A DNA stretch of 55,469 nucleotides from an uncultured Alphaproteobacteria bacterium. GTDB lineage: Bacteria > Pseudomonadota > Alphaproteobacteria > HIMB59 > GCA-002718135. The position numbers were made by a program, and so were the translations under genes. Each line of letters starts with the position of its first letter. Position 1 is the first letter of the stretch. A model generated the notes under the pieces. It was not told the origin of the DNA. It saw only the letters and a program-made list of their open reading frames with translations, and made no database searches. Below are positions 1 to 10,318 of this stretch, in pieces. The DNA lies in assembly GCA_902605135.1 (NCBI GenBank), contig CACLBK010000004.1, positions 1 through 55,469 of the forward strand, read 5' to 3'.

Positions 1-128
1 CAACCAAAACCACCTCCGGCTTTAATTGCTTGTTCTGTGATATTGCAAAGATCTGCCAAATCTACATCTGTAAGTGTTTCAATATTATCAACTGAAATAT
101 TAATTTTTTCTTTTAGTTGTGTAGACAT
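1..128 (-). CDS. GNAT-family N-acetyltransferase-like protein, N-terminal part (partial, runs off window)
   Basis: ATG at complement 126-128; open frame to window edge MSTQLKEKINISVDNIETLTDVDLADLCDITEQAIKAGGGFGW. The 'DLCDxTExAIxxGGGFGW' start resembles GNAT proteins near his genes in alphaproteobacteria (from memory). Confidence 0.5.
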   Translation of the reverse strand, partial: MSTQLKEKINISVDNIETLTDVDLADLCNITEQAIKAGGGFG

Positions 129-130
129 GT

Positions 131-760
131 TTATGCTCCAATAAATTTTTTTAGTAAGTTTAATCCTTGGGAGGAACTTTTTTCAGGATGAAACTGCACG
201 CCATATATATTTTCTTTTCCAACTATTGAAGCAAAATTTATTCCATACTTAGTTTCTGCCAAAATATTGTCTTTATTGACACAATTGAAATAATATGAGT
301 GAACGAAGTAAAAGTCATTTTTAGTTAAGATTAAGTTGTTGTATTTTGAGTTTGTTGGTATTGCCAAATTCCACCCCATATGAGGAAGTTTTAAATTATC
401 TCCTGGCAATAATTTAATTTGACCATCTATCCAACCTAGGCCTTTATGAACTCCGTTTTCTTCACTCATCTTAGCTAACATTTGCATACCAACACATATC
501 CCCAAAAATGGTTTCTTTTTTATTAATGCAAACTCAGAAAGCTCATCAATTAAGCCATCGGTTTTTTTTAAGCCATTCATACATGTAGAAAAGGCTCCTT
601 GACCAGGTAATACAATATGAGTTGAACTTTTTACATCATTCAGTTTTTTTGAGATTAAAACATCAACCTCAATGTTGTTGTCTTTTGCTATTTTAACAAA
701 AGATTTTTGTGCAGACAAAACGTTGCCTGAGCCGTAGTCGACAATAGTGATCTTTTTCAT
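131..760 (-). CDS. hisH: Imidazole glycerol phosphate synthase, glutamine amidotransferase subunit HisH
   Basis: Class I GATase motifs PFLGICVGMQ, GVQFHPEKS; N-term ITIVDYGSGN; next to hisB. Confidence 0.96.
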   Translation of the reverse strand: MKKITIVDYGSGNVLSAQKSFVKIAKDNNIEVDVLISKKLNDVKSSTHIVLPGQGAFSTCMNGLKKTDGLIDELSEFALIKKKPFLGICVGMQMLAKMSEENGVHKGLGWIDGQIKLLPGDNLKLPHMGWNLAIPTNSKYNNLILTKNDFYFVHSYYFNCVNKDNILAETKYGINFASIVGKENIYGVQFHPEKSSSQGLNLLKKFIGA

Positions 761-766
761 TAAAAA

Positions 767-1354
767 TTAAAGAGAGCCTTTTGATGATGGTATGTTGTCT
801 TTTCTTCTGATATCTATTTCGACTGCAAATCTTAAACTTTTAGCAAAAGCTTTGAAGCATGATTCAATCATATGGTGATTGTTTTTTCCATACAAGTTTT
901 CAATATGTAAGTTACACTTTGATTCATTTGAAAAAGCTTTAAAAAATTCATGGAATAGTTCTGTATCCATTTCACCAATTTTTTTTAAACCAAGATTAAC
1001 ATTCCACACAAGCTCTGGTCTTCCACTTAAATCAATAACACATCTTGATAAACATTCATCCATTGGAACATATGAAAAACCATATCTATTTATTCCTTTC
1101 TTATCGTCCAACGCTTTATTTATAGCTAAAGCAATTGCGTAAGCTGTATCTTCAACTGAATGGTGAAGATCAACATCAGTATCTCCTTCACATTCTAAAT
1201 CTATATCTATCAAACTGTGATGAGACAATAATTCCAGCATGTGATCAAAAAAACCAATTTGTGTTGAAATTTTAGATTGACCAGTGCCATCTAAGTTAAC
1301 TTCACAACTTATTTTGGTTTCTTTAGTGTTTCTCTCAACTTTACCTTTTCGCAT
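767..1354 (-). CDS. hisB: Imidazoleglycerol-phosphate dehydratase
   Basis: [36 protein letters not shown] motifs. Confidence 0.97.
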   Translation of the reverse strand: MRKGKVERNTKETKISCEVNLDGTGQSKISTQIGFFDHMLELLSHHSLIDIDLECEGDTDVDLHHSVEDTAYAIALAINKALDDKKGINRYGFSYVPMDECLSRCVIDLSGRPELVWNVNLGLKKIGEMDTELFHEFFKAFSNESKCNLHIENLYGKNNHHMIESCFKAFAKSLRFAVEIDIRRKDNIPSSKGSL

Positions 1355-1434
1355 TTTTGCCTAATATCAGTGAAATCTGATTTATTCTAGGTAAATTACT
1401 TGATAAAAATAATTAAATAGCCATCTTATGAAGA

Positions 1435-1983
1435 ATGAAAAAAAACATTATCAAATCAACAACTATTGTAGGAATAAGAAAAGATAACCTTGTTGTTATT
1501 GCTGGTGATGGTCAAGCTAGTCTTGGAAATACTGTAATGAAATCAAATGTTAAAAAAATAAGAAGACTAGGAACAGATGAATCTGTTATTTCTGGATTTG
1601 CAGGATCTACTGCTGATGCGTTTGCTTTATTTGAAAGATTAGAGGGAAAATTAGATCAGTATAAAAACCAACTTAAAAGAGCTTGTGTAGAATTAGCTAA
1701 AGATTGGAGAACCGATAGGTATCTAAGAAGATTAGAGGCGATGATGATAGTAGCTGACAAAGAAGTAAGTTTATTGTTATCAGGAACTGGTGATGTTATT
1801 GAGTCTGACGATGGAATACTAGCTATAGGCTCTGGTGGCCCTTATGCTAATAGCGCAGCAAAAGCTTTAATGAAAAATACAAAAATGGATGCGAAAGAAA
1901 TTGCTGTAGAATCATTAAATATAGCTGCTGATATTTGTATTTACACAAACCACAATATTATTTCAGAAACCATCGAGCTTTAA
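1435..1983 (+). CDS. hslV: ATP-dependent protease subunit HslV
   Basis: [40 protein letters not shown]; adjacent to hslU. Confidence 0.97.
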   Translation: MKKNIIKSTTIVGIRKDNLVVIAGDGQASLGNTVMKSNVKKIRRLGTDESVISGFAGSTADAFALFERLEGKLDQYKNQLKRACVELAKDWRTDRYLRRLEAMMIVADKEVSLLLSGTGDVIESDDGILAIGSGGPYANSAAKALMKNTKMDAKEIAVESLNIAADICIYTNHNIISETIEL

Positions 1984-1984
1984 G

Positions 1985-3298
1985 ATGGAATCTAGTTTTA
2001 GTCCAAGAGAAATTGTTTCGGAATTAGATAAATTTATCATTGGTCAAAACAATGCAAAAAAAGCTGTTGCTGTTGCATTAAGAAATAGATGGAGAAGGAA
2101 ACAACTTGATGACTCTTTAAAAGAAGAAATTGTACCAAAGAATATTTTAATGGTTGGTCCTACAGGCTGTGGTAAAACAGAAATATCAAGAAGGTTGGCT
2201 AAGTTGGCAAATGCCCCTTTTATAAAAGTCGAGGCAACAAAATTTACAGAGGTAGGTTATGTTGGAAGAGATGTAGAGCAAATCATAAGAGATTTAGTCG
2301 AGATAAGTATTACGAAAACAAAAATACAAATGGGTCAAGAAGTAAAAGCAAAGGCGGAAAAAAATGCAGAAGAAAGAATTTTAGATGTTTTAGTTTCTAA
2401 AAGCTCAACTCCTGCCACACGTGACAATTTTAGAAAAAAACTTAGGTCAGGAGAATTAAATGATAAAGAAGTAGAGATACCCGTATCTGCCAATACTAAT
2501 TTTAGCTTACCAACAATGGATATACCTGGCATGCCTGGGTCTCAAATGGGGATGATAAATTTAGGGGATATTTTTGGTAAAGGTGTTGGTGGTCAAAAAA
2601 AAATGAAAAAGATGAGTATAAAGGATTCTCATGCGTATTTATTAGGAGAAGAAACCGATAAACTTTTGGATAAGGATAAAATAAACTCAAGAGCGTTAGA
2701 AGATGTAGAACAAAATGGAATTGTTTTCATAGATGAGATAGACAAGATTACCTCAAGGGCTGAAAGAAGTGGTGCAGATGTATCACGAGAGGGTGTTCAA
2801 AGAGATTTATTACCTCTTATAGAAGGCACATCAGTAACTACGAAGTACGGAGTTGTAAAAACAGATTATGTTTTGTTTATTGCCTCTGGGGCATTTCACT
2901 TATCTAAACCATCAGACATGCTGCCTGAGCTTCAAGGTAGATTGCCAATTAGAGTCGAGCTTGATAGTCTTAGTAAAAAAGATTTTATACTTATACTAAC
3001 TGAAACACAAAATAGTTTAATTAAACAATACCAAGGACTTCTTGGAACAGAAAAAGTTGATTTAAAATTTGAAGAAAGTGGTATTGAAACTATTGCCTCA
3101 CTCTCCACAGAGATAAATCAGAACGTAGAAAACATTGGCGCAAGAAGGCTGCATACTGTAATGGAGAAGTTACTTGAAGAAGTTAGTTATACTGCATCAG
3201 ATATAGGCCCTACAGAAATTACAATTAATAAAGAATACGTTGAAAATAGTTTAGGGGAGCTTATTAAAAGTCAGGACTTGTCAAAGTTTATATTGTAA
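1985..3298 (+). CDS. hslU: ATP-dependent protease ATPase subunit HslU
   Basis: Walker [50 protein letters not shown]. Confidence 0.97.
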   Translation: MESSFSPREIVSELDKFIIGQNNAKKAVAVALRNRWRRKQLDDSLKEEIVPKNILMVGPTGCGKTEISRRLAKLANAPFIKVEATKFTEVGYVGRDVEQIIRDLVEISITKTKIQMGQEVKAKAEKNAEERILDVLVSKSSTPATRDNFRKKLRSGELNDKEVEIPVSANTNFSLPTMDIPGMPGSQMGMINLGDIFGKGVGGQKKMKKMSIKDSHAYLLGEETDKLLDKDKINSRALEDVEQNGIVFIDEIDKITSRAERSGADVSREGVQRDLLPLIEGTSVTTKYGVVKTDYVLFIASGAFHLSKPSDMLPELQGRLPIRVELDSLSKKDFILILTETQNSLIKQYQGLLGTEKVDLKFEESGIETIASLSTEINQNVENIGARRLHTVMEKLLEEVSYTASDIGPTEITINKEYVENSLGELIKSQDLSKFIL

Positions 3299-3327
3299 AG
3301 CTCATTAAATTTTTTAATAGTTGTAAA

Positions 3328-4662
3328 ATGAGCATTTTTAAAAGCATCAAATTTGAGTTACTTATTTTAGTATTAATTACATTAAGTATTTTTGCTTCTT
3401 TTGATATAGATCTTTTTTTTTATAGTTATTTTATAAACTTAAGTGATGTGGCAAATGGAGTTTTTCTAAAAGAATTTTTTTCAGAAATAACAAAACTTGG
3501 TAGTTCGTCATGGTATTTTTCTATTTCAATAATAGGTTTTGTTATTTTTTATATAAACAAAAGACTTCAAATCATAAAAACTAAATCAGCAAAAAATATT
3601 TCTAACTTTTTTATTTCTTCTTTTGTATATATTTTGACAGTTGGGATAATTACTCAAATTATAAAACATGTTGTGGGAAGGCCCAGACCAAATCATGCTG
3701 ATTTCGAAGACGTTTTTAGTTTTAAATATTTTACCATGGAATCAAATTTTCATTCTTTCCCCTCTGGACACTCTTCTACAATATTTATTGTTTGCTTTAT
3801 TTTGGTTTCTATTTTTCCAAAATTAAAATATTTTTTTTATTTTTTAGCTTCAATTATTGCTTTTAGTCGAGTTATTGTAAGCGCGCATTTTTTTACAGAT
3901 ATTGTTGCTGGGGCAATTTTAGCCTTAATATTATTTAAGATTTTAAATAAATTAATAGAAAGCAAATATAATAAATACAAATTATCAAATTTAATTCCTG
4001 AAAAAAATTCTGAGATTTTTTATTACATTCTAATTTTGTTTTTTAGTTGTGTGTTTGTGACTGCCGGCCCATCCTTAGATTTATATGTATCATCATTGTT
4101 TTATAAGGGTGCGTCACAATTTGAATTACAAAGTTTTGATTTAACTTCAATATTGTTTCGAGATATTTTATTACCACTAATACTTATTTATATTTTAATT
4201 TTACCAATAGTTGGGCGTTACTTTAAAATTGATAAAATTTTTTTTAATTATAAATTTTCTATTAAGGAAATAGTTTTGTTATGGATTTCTCAAATTATTA
4301 GTGTTTTAATATTTGTAAATCTTATACTAAAAAATTTTTGGGGTAGGGCAAGACCAAACGATATAGTTGAGTTGGATGGCAAAGAGTCTTTTTCCCCTTG
4401 GTTTGAAATAACCAATGCTTGTGAAACAAACTGCTCCTTTGTTTCAGGGGATGCTTCTGTTGGGTTTTCAATTATAGTTTTATATTTAATTACAAAAAAA
4501 ATAATTTTTCTCTATGGAAGCTTTGTTGCTGGTTTAGTACTTGGTTTAATTAGAATAATGGCTGGTGGTCATTTTTTAAGTGACATTTTTTTTGCTGGCT
4601 TTTTTATTGTAATATTAAATATAATTTTATTTGAATTTTATAAAAAATATTATGCTAAATAA
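3328..4662 (+). CDS. Tandem PAP2-domain membrane phosphatase
   Basis: Two phosphatase signatures: KHVVGRPRP/FPSGH/SRVIVSAHFFTD and KNFWGRARP/FVSGD/IRIMAGGHFLSD; multiple TM segments. Confidence 0.85.
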   Translation: MSIFKSIKFELLILVLITLSIFASFDIDLFFYSYFINLSDVANGVFLKEFFSEITKLGSSSWYFSISIIGFVIFYINKRLQIIKTKSAKNISNFFISSFVYILTVGIITQIIKHVVGRPRPNHADFEDVFSFKYFTMESNFHSFPSGHSSTIFIVCFILVSIFPKLKYFFYFLASIIAFSRVIVSAHFFTDIVAGAILALILFKILNKLIESKYNKYKLSNLIPEKNSEIFYYILILFFSCVFVTAGPSLDLYVSSLFYKGASQFELQSFDLTSILFRDILLPLILIYILILPIVGRYFKIDKIFFNYKFSIKEIVLLWISQIISVLIFVNLILKNFWGRARPNDIVELDGKESFSPWFEITNACETNCSFVSGDASVGFSIIVLYLITKKIIFLYGSFVAGLVLGLIRIMAGGHFLSDIFFAGFFIVILNIILFEFYKKYYAK

Positions 4663-6037
4663 AATTCTATTGCCATCATTTATTGTTTTGCTTTTATTAA
4701 AAATAGGTGCCTTAAATTTTACTACTTTTAATTTGTTTGGTGATGAAGCGCAGTATTGGTTATGGTCAAAAGATATTGACTTTGGTTATTTTTCGAAACC
4801 CCCTTTTTTGTCCTGGATAATAAGAGTTTATACGGAAATATTAGGTAGTAGTTTTGTTTCATTAAAACTTCTCCCATCGTTTGTGTATTTATTAATTGCC
4901 TGGAGTATTTATAATCTTTTACTCAACTCTGGACTAAATAAAAAAGATTCATTTGCGGGTTGTTTAATTTTTTTGTTTATACCCGCTGTTTCTTTTTCAT
5001 CTTTTATAATTAGTACTGATCTTTTTTTATTATTATTTTGGACACTTTCACTTAATGAATTAATTAAGATCAAAAGTGAACAAGCTTTAAAAAATTTTAT
5101 ATTATTAGGTATTTTTCTGGGGTTAGCTTTTTTATCAAAATATGCAGCTATATATTTTGTAATTTGTTTATTTGTTCTAATTTTATTTGATAAAAGATTT
5201 AGAAAAATTTTTTTGGATAATTTATTAGGTTTTTGTCTTACTTTTTTATGTGTGTTTGTAATCATCTTACCAAATATTGTTTGGAACTTTAATAATGACT
5301 GGATAACACTTGAGCATACTTCGGATAATGCAAATTTTGGAAATATTGAAATAGATCTGATTAGGGGTTTAGAATTTTTGTTAATTCAGGTTTTAATGTT
5401 AGGCCCATTTATGTTTTTGGGTGGGTTATTTGGATTTAACAAATGGAACTATATTCAAAAAATTTTTTTAATATTTTCAATACCTATAATTCTAATTGTT
5501 TTGATAGAGGCAATTATTGTCAGAGCTAATGCAAATTGGGCTGCTCCAGCTTTAATTTCTTTGTTTGCTCTTTTATATATTAGAATGAATAATTCTTTTT
5601 TAAAGATGGTTAATTACATATTTAATTTTACTGTCTGTTTTGTTCTTTTTGTTATGATTGGAACAAGTTATCCCTCTAAAATTTTTGACCGAGTTAGTGG
5701 TATAAATGATTATGCTCTAAAAATTTACAGCAATTCTTCAAAAGATGTACTAAAAAATATAGTGGTTTCTGACCGACTTTTATTTTCAAGCCTTAATTTT
5801 GAATTAAGAGATAAGGATATTAATTTCTATATGCCACATAAAGAGGGAGATGAAATAACAAACCACTTTAAAATAGTGTCTCCTCTTAATAAAAATATAA
5901 ACGAAAACTTTACTTTAATTGGGAGCCCCTCAGATATAAATTACTTAGAGAATGAATATAAGGTGTTAAAAATAAATTCACCTGATCAAAAATTTACAAA
6001 AAGAGAACTTGATGTTTACGAGGTTGTGTTTGAATAA
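4631..6037 (+). CDS. ArnT/PMT-like glycosyltransferase (GT39/GT83-type membrane protein)
   Basis: Polytopic; N-term LFGDEAQYWLWSKDIDFGYFSKPPFLSWIIR. A start at ~4652 (MLNKILL) is likely, since the listed start overlaps the PAP2 ORF. Confidence 0.8.
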   Translation: MNFIKNIMLNKILLPSFIVLLLLKIGALNFTTFNLFGDEAQYWLWSKDIDFGYFSKPPFLSWIIRVYTEILGSSFVSLKLLPSFVYLLIAWSIYNLLLNSGLNKKDSFAGCLIFLFIPAVSFSSFIISTDLFLLLFWTLSLNELIKIKSEQALKNFILLGIFLGLAFLSKYAAIYFVICLFVLILFDKRFRKIFLDNLLGFCLTFLCVFVIILPNIVWNFNNDWITLEHTSDNANFGNIEIDLIRGLEFLLIQVLMLGPFMFLGGLFGFNKWNYIQKIFLIFSIPIILIVLIEAIIVRANANWAAPALISLFALLYIRMNNSFLKMVNYIFNFTVCFVLFVMIGTSYPSKIFDRVSGINDYALKIYSNSSKDVLKNIVVSDRLLFSSLNFELRDKDINFYMPHKEGDEITNHFKIVSPLNKNINENFTLIGSPSDINYLENEYKVLKINSPDQKFTKRELDVYEVVFE

Positions 6038-6683
6038 ATTTCTAGTATTTTTTATTATATTTGTAATTAACACATCCTATGCAAATAATTTTAGCGCAGA
6101 ATATAAAGTCAGCACAACAGGAATAAAAATTGGTAATTTTAGTTGGTCATTAAATATTAATGATAATATTTATCAAACAGAAATTAATTTGAAAAATTCT
6201 GGCATTTTTTCACCTTTATATAAATTTGAAGGAAGCTATCTTTCAGTTGGGTTTATTGAAAACAACATATTTAAGACCCAAAATTATAAACAGTTTTGGA
6301 AAACTAAGAAGAAAACAAAAATAATTAAAATGTCTTTTGATGATTATTTAATTGAATTAAAACAAGAGCCTATAGAAGAAGAAATATCTAGAATAGACCT
6401 AGAAGACTTATATTTATATTTTGACCCAATTACCTCTTTTATAAATATTTTAAATGGAGAAAATGAGGCAAAAACAATTGATGGGAGAAGAATTTACACA
6501 CTTAAACAAAACGAAAGTGAGGATGGAAATATAATTTTAGAAATTGAAGACTATGTAAATATTTGGGCTGACCATAAAAGAAATGATTTAAAAAAAATAG
6601 AATTTTTAGTTAAAGATGATTTACTTCCATATGAAATTCTTATTCATTTCAAAAAAAGAGTGTTTAAGTTAGAAAGAATTTAA
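6009..6683 (+). CDS. DUF3108-like secreted protein
   Basis: Signal peptide, then FSAEYKVSTTGIKIGNFSWSL...YLYFDPITSFINIL pattern. Confidence 0.6.
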   Translation: MMFTRLCLNKFLVFFIIFVINTSYANNFSAEYKVSTTGIKIGNFSWSLNINDNIYQTEINLKNSGIFSPLYKFEGSYLSVGFIENNIFKTQNYKQFWKTKKKTKIIKMSFDDYLIELKQEPIEEEISRIDLEDLYLYFDPITSFINILNGENEAKTIDGRRIYTLKQNESEDGNIILEIEDYVNIWADHKRNDLKKIEFLVKDDLLPYEILIHFKKRVFKLERI

Positions 6684-7219
6684 AACTTTTTTTTTCTTAA
6701 ATAGACAAAAAGAGCTCCGTCACCCCCATGTTCAAAACCCGCATCTTGATATGTTAGGATATATTTCTTAAGATAGTCTTCGTTTATCCAGTTTATTATT
6801 GAGTTTTTAATCTTTCCATAGAAAAGTTTAGGGTTTGTGTCTTCCTCATTTTGAATTTTTTTATGAACACCCTTTCCAGTAATTATAAGCAAACATCTTT
6901 TATTCTTGTTATAATTTTTTTTCACCTCACTTATAAATTTTTCATGTGCTTCGACTAAACCATACCCGTGAAGATCAATTTTTCTATCTATATTAATTTT
7001 TCCCCGCTTAAGCTCCTTATTAATCTCACCAAATGAAAATTTAAACTCTGAGCTACTAACTTTGTGTTCAGTTATTGTTTTTTTGCTGGTATTTTTAGTA
7101 TTAGTTTTTTTATCTAATTTTACATTTTTTTTATGAGTTGTTTCCACTTTAACTATGGATGTATCTTTTTTAAAAGGTTTTACACCTTTCATATTTTTTA
7201 GAAAAAAATCTTCTTCCAT
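6680..7219 (-). CDS. Smr (MutS2 C-terminal) domain protein
   Basis: IDLHGYGLVEAHEKFISEV ... LLIITGKGVHKK ... AGFEHGGDGALFVYLRKKK. Confidence 0.88.
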   Translation of the reverse strand: MEEDFFLKNMKGVKPFKKDTSIVKVETTHKKNVKLDKKTNTKNTSKKTITEHKVSSSEFKFSFGEINKELKRGKINIDRKIDLHGYGLVEAHEKFISEVKKNYNKNKRCLLIITGKGVHKKIQNEEDTNPKLFYGKIKNSIINWINEDYLKKYILTYQDAGFEHGGDGALFVYLRKKKF

Positions 7220-7647
7220 TATTTTTTTGTATAGTTTTTAATTAAATTCTTTACTCTTTCAGGTGTTTGCAAATACCACAAACTGTCTAACATCTCTAGT
7301 GATGCCATGAATTTTTGTTTTTTGTTTAGAAAATAAAGCATTTTCTTAAATTTAGAGACGCCTTTTGCTCCAAGTTGAAAAATCATTTCTATTAATAATT
7401 CCTTTTCTGAAGCTGTGTGATCTTTTTTAAAAAATTTTATTTTGTATTGTTCGTGTGCTTTTTTAAAGTCTATCTCAAACAATTCTTCAAAATATTTTTT
7501 TTTAAATTTTTTAATATAATATTTTTTTTCTTTTTCTGTAATAAGATGACCATAACCAATAGTGTAATACCCTAATTGATCTTGATAAGGCTTGTCAGAA
7601 TAACCCTCGTTTTTTTTTATTCGGTCTTTGAGTTCTTTAAAGGACAA
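7219..7647 (-). CDS. T4-type lysozyme (GH24) homolog
   Basis: NEGYSDKPYQDQLGYYTIGYGHLIT with E/D/T at T4L-like spacing (+0,+9,+15); C-term LIEMIFQLGAKGVSKFKKML...LWYLQTPERVKNLI parallels T4 lysozyme. Confidence 0.88.
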   Translation of the reverse strand: MSFKELKDRIKKNEGYSDKPYQDQLGYYTIGYGHLITEKEKKYYIKKFKKKYFEELFEIDFKKAHEQYKIKFFKKDHTASEKELLIEMIFQLGAKGVSKFKKMLYFLNKKQKFMASLEMLDSLWYLQTPERVKNLIKNYTKK

Positions 7648-7650
7648 ATA

Positions 7651-8232
7651 TTAAGTTTGAGTTAATATCCATATAGGACTAGAAGAGTTTACTGGTTTTT
7701 CAAAAGTCCAAGTGTCTTTATTTTTTACAATAGAACCCTCATCATTATTTAACATCTGTTCACTAATAAAATTGACCGATATTGATATTGTGTCATTTTC
7801 TACTTTTGCATCTGCTATGCCCTCTACAATAAGTGAATAAAATTGTGATTCAGGATTGTTTGTTTTTTCATCAATCGCTTTTTCAAAAGCAGAATAAACA
7901 TCTTTAGACACAAGGTTTTTCAGTGTTTTTTTATCTCCATTGTTGAAAGATGAAATTATAATTTCAAATGCTTTCTTGGCACCATCAAGAAACTCTCTGT
8001 GATTAAAATTATTTACTTTTTTATATACGGCCTCAAGCTTTGTCTCATTATCCATTAGTGATGGTATTTTTTGAACATCTTCTTGTTTTTTGGTTTCTTG
8101 AGGCTTTGGCTCTGAAATATTTTTTTGAAATCCTGTTCTTTTCCCTAAAACACTCCTCAGTCTATAAATAATAAATCCAGCAATAGCTGCGAAAATTAGA
8201 ATATCAAAAAATTGAAGGTCGCCGTAAATCAT
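7651..8232 (-). CDS. Tim44/TimA-domain protein
   Basis: N-term TM (GDLQFFDILIFAAIAGFIIYRLRSVLGKRTG); C-term Tim44-like; syntenic with dnaQ. Confidence 0.85.
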   Translation of the reverse strand: MIYGDLQFFDILIFAAIAGFIIYRLRSVLGKRTGFQKNISEPKPQETKKQEDVQKIPSLMDNETKLEAVYKKVNNFNHREFLDGAKKAFEIIISSFNNGDKKTLKNLVSKDVYSAFEKAIDEKTNNPESQFYSLIVEGIADAKVENDTISISVNFISEQMLNNDEGSIVKNKDTWTFEKPVNSSSPIWILTQT

Positions 8233-8262
8233 TTGATTTTAATATAATAACTTTTTTAAATA

Positions 8263-8937
8263 TTAATAGTTAAATTTTTTCCAAAGGGGGTTTTTTAGTT
8301 TTTTTAACATTTCTTTATGGGCAAGATAATCTTCTTCATTAACTTCTATTATTTTGGTTTTTGTTTCGTTTTTGTTGTTAATTTGTGTGTTTTTTTCGTC
8401 AATGTTTGAATTCAGCTCCATAGAAAATTGCTTACCCCCTCTTAACTCTAAATAAACTGAGGCTAGAAGTTGCGAGTCAAGTAAGGCTCCGTGATATGAT
8501 CTATCTGATAAATCAATGTTAAATCTTCTACATAAATAGTCGAGGTTAGCTATTCTTGTGTTTAGAACTTCTCTTGCAAGAAAAACTGTGTCAACTACAG
8601 GATTATCTAAATGAGGTAATCCTAAGATTGACAACTCATTATTTATAAAACCTAAATCAAATGATGCGTTGTGAATTATCAATGTGTCGTTTTTCAAAAA
8701 ATTTAAGAGCTCCTTATGATTTTCTTCAAATGGTTTTTGTTGATTAAGAAAATCATCTGAAAGACCTACAATGTTTTTTGCCCCTTCACTTATACCTCTG
8801 TCTGGTTTGCAATAAAATTGGAGTGTGTTTCCTGTAGGAACATAGTTTTTGAGTTCTACACAACCAACTTCTATTATTCTGTCACCGGTCTTATAATCAA
8901 GGCCTGTGGTTTCTGTATCAATTACTATTTCTCTCAT
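8263..8937 (-). CDS. dnaQ: DNA polymerase III epsilon subunit
   Basis: REIVIDTETTGLD, IHNASFDLGFINNEL, YHGALLDSQLLASVYLEL. Confidence 0.95.
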   Translation of the reverse strand: MREIVIDTETTGLDYKTGDRIIEVGCVELKNYVPTGNTLQFYCKPDRGISEGAKNIVGLSDDFLNQQKPFEENHKELLNFLKNDTLIIHNASFDLGFINNELSILGLPHLDNPVVDTVFLAREVLNTRIANLDYLCRRFNIDLSDRSYHGALLDSQLLASVYLELRGGKQFSMELNSNIDEKNTQINNKNETKTKIIEVNEEDYLAHKEMLKKLKNPLWKKFNY

Positions 8938-8945
8938 TGTTTTAA

Positions 8946-9536
8946 TTAAAGTTTACTTATTAGCTTATTAATCTTAATTTTATAATCCTTTAATGTCGAG
9001 TTGTTATAAATAACATAATCAGATTTCTTTTTTCTTATAAGATCTGATGTTTGAGATCGAGTTATATTCTTAAATTGGTTTTCAGTCATTTTTCTCGTTT
9101 TTTTTAATCTTTCTAATCTTACTCGTTTGGAGGCTATTATCGATATTACTTTGTTGAACTGTTTCTCTAAATTATTTTCAAACAATAATGGTATATCAAT
9201 AAATATTAATCTTGTTTTTTTTTGTTTTTCTTGTTGTATAAAATCAGACCTCTTTTTTCTAACTATTTTAAATATGTATAACTCTAGCTTTTTTCTTATC
9301 TGTTTATTTTCAAAAATAATCTTTGATATAGCCTTTTTATCTATGTTTTTTTTTGAAATTGACTTAGACAAACCTATGGTACGTAAATAAGTAACAAATT
9401 TTTTATCAGGGTTTTTATATATTTTGGCCACCTGCTCATCTGAGCTGTGAATTTTAAAGCCTTTTTCTTTTAAATCACTACAAAAGGTAGATTTACCAGA
9501 TCCTATACCGCCTGTTATTGCTATGGTTTTTATCAT
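8946..9536 (-). CDS. coaE: Dephospho-CoA kinase
   Basis: IAITGGIGSGKSTFCSDLKEKGFKIHSSDE; FIDIPLLFEN. Confidence 0.94.
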   Translation of the reverse strand: MIKTIAITGGIGSGKSTFCSDLKEKGFKIHSSDEQVAKIYKNPDKKFVTYLRTIGLSKSISKKNIDKKAISKIIFENKQIRKKLELYIFKIVRKKRSDFIQQEKQKKTRLIFIDIPLLFENNLEKQFNKVISIIASKRVRLERLKKTRKMTENQFKNITRSQTSDLIRKKKSDYVIYNNSTLKDYKIKINKLISKL

Positions 9537-10318
9537 TAAATTTTTTTATAAATAGAGTTAAGCATTTTTTTATCTACAGATGGGTTTTTACCAAACCACA
9601 TTTTAAAACACGGCTTAGCCTGTTCGATCAACATTGATATTCCATAAATCTTTTTATTCTTTGGAAACTGTTTAAGAAATGAGGTGTTTTTTGGGCTGTA
9701 AACAATGTCGCTTACTATCGTGGATTTGTTAATAAGTTTTAGGTGTTTTTTCAATATGGGGTTTATTGGTGTGGTATTAATTATTAAAAAAACTCCTTCA
9801 AGGTGTATTTCAAGATCTTTATATGTCTTTGTGTACTCAGTCCTGTTTGAATACTTAATTTTTCTCTTAGATCTATTGAAAATTAAAATATCCTTAAAAC
9901 CCCTCTTCTTTAAAACATAGTGAATGGCGTGTGAAGCACCTCCATAACCTAGAATAACAACTTTTTTGTTTTTGGTTTTTTTTATGTTTGGTAGAGTTTT
10001 GTAATATCCTGTCCAATCAGTGTTGGTCCCATTTATAGTTTTTTTATTTGTTACACAATTTACCGCACCAATCTTTTTTGCATGAATGTCTATTTTACCA
10101 AGGTGTTTGATAATTTTGCTTTTGAATGGAATGGTTACATTTAGGCCAAGTGTATCTTTTTTTTCCAAAACCTGCTTTATTTTTTTATGAAAGTTTTTTT
10201 TTGAAAGTTCTAAATATCCATAGCTTGCTTTAATGTGATATTTTTTAAACCAATAGTTAAATATTGTTGGTGAAAGACTTTTAGATGCCCTGTTCCCAAC
10301 TACGTAAAGTTTTTTCAT
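9536..10318 (-). CDS. aroE: Shikimate dehydrogenase
   Basis: SLSPTIFNYWF, LGLNVTIPFKSKI, GAVNCVTN, VVILGYGGASHAI; adjacent to coaE and maf. Confidence 0.93.
   Translation of the reverse strand: MKKLYVVGNRASKSLSPTIFNYWFKKYHIKASYGYLELSKKNFHKKIKQVLEKKDTLGLNVTIPFKSKIIKHLGKIDIHAKKIGAVNCVTNKKTINGTNTDWTGYYKTLPNIKKTKNKKVVILGYGGASHAIHYVLKKRGFKDILIFNRSKRKIKYSNRTEYTKTYKDLEIHLEGVFLIINTTPINPILKKHLKLINKSTIVSDIVYSPKNTSFLKQFPKNKKIYGISMLIEQAKPCFKMWFGKNPSVDKKMLNSIYKKI

Noticed and set aside
879-1142. ORF antisense to hisB, and similar antisense ORFs across the window (e.g. 2335-2532, 4909-5265, 14345-14653, 21058-21504, 30684-31025)
   Set aside because: Fully inside strongly supported genes on the other strand; no recognisable motifs; expected in AT-rich sequence.
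2413-2424. CACACGTGACA in hslU as parS-like
   Set aside because: Contains CACGTG but flanks do not match TTTCACGTGAAA.
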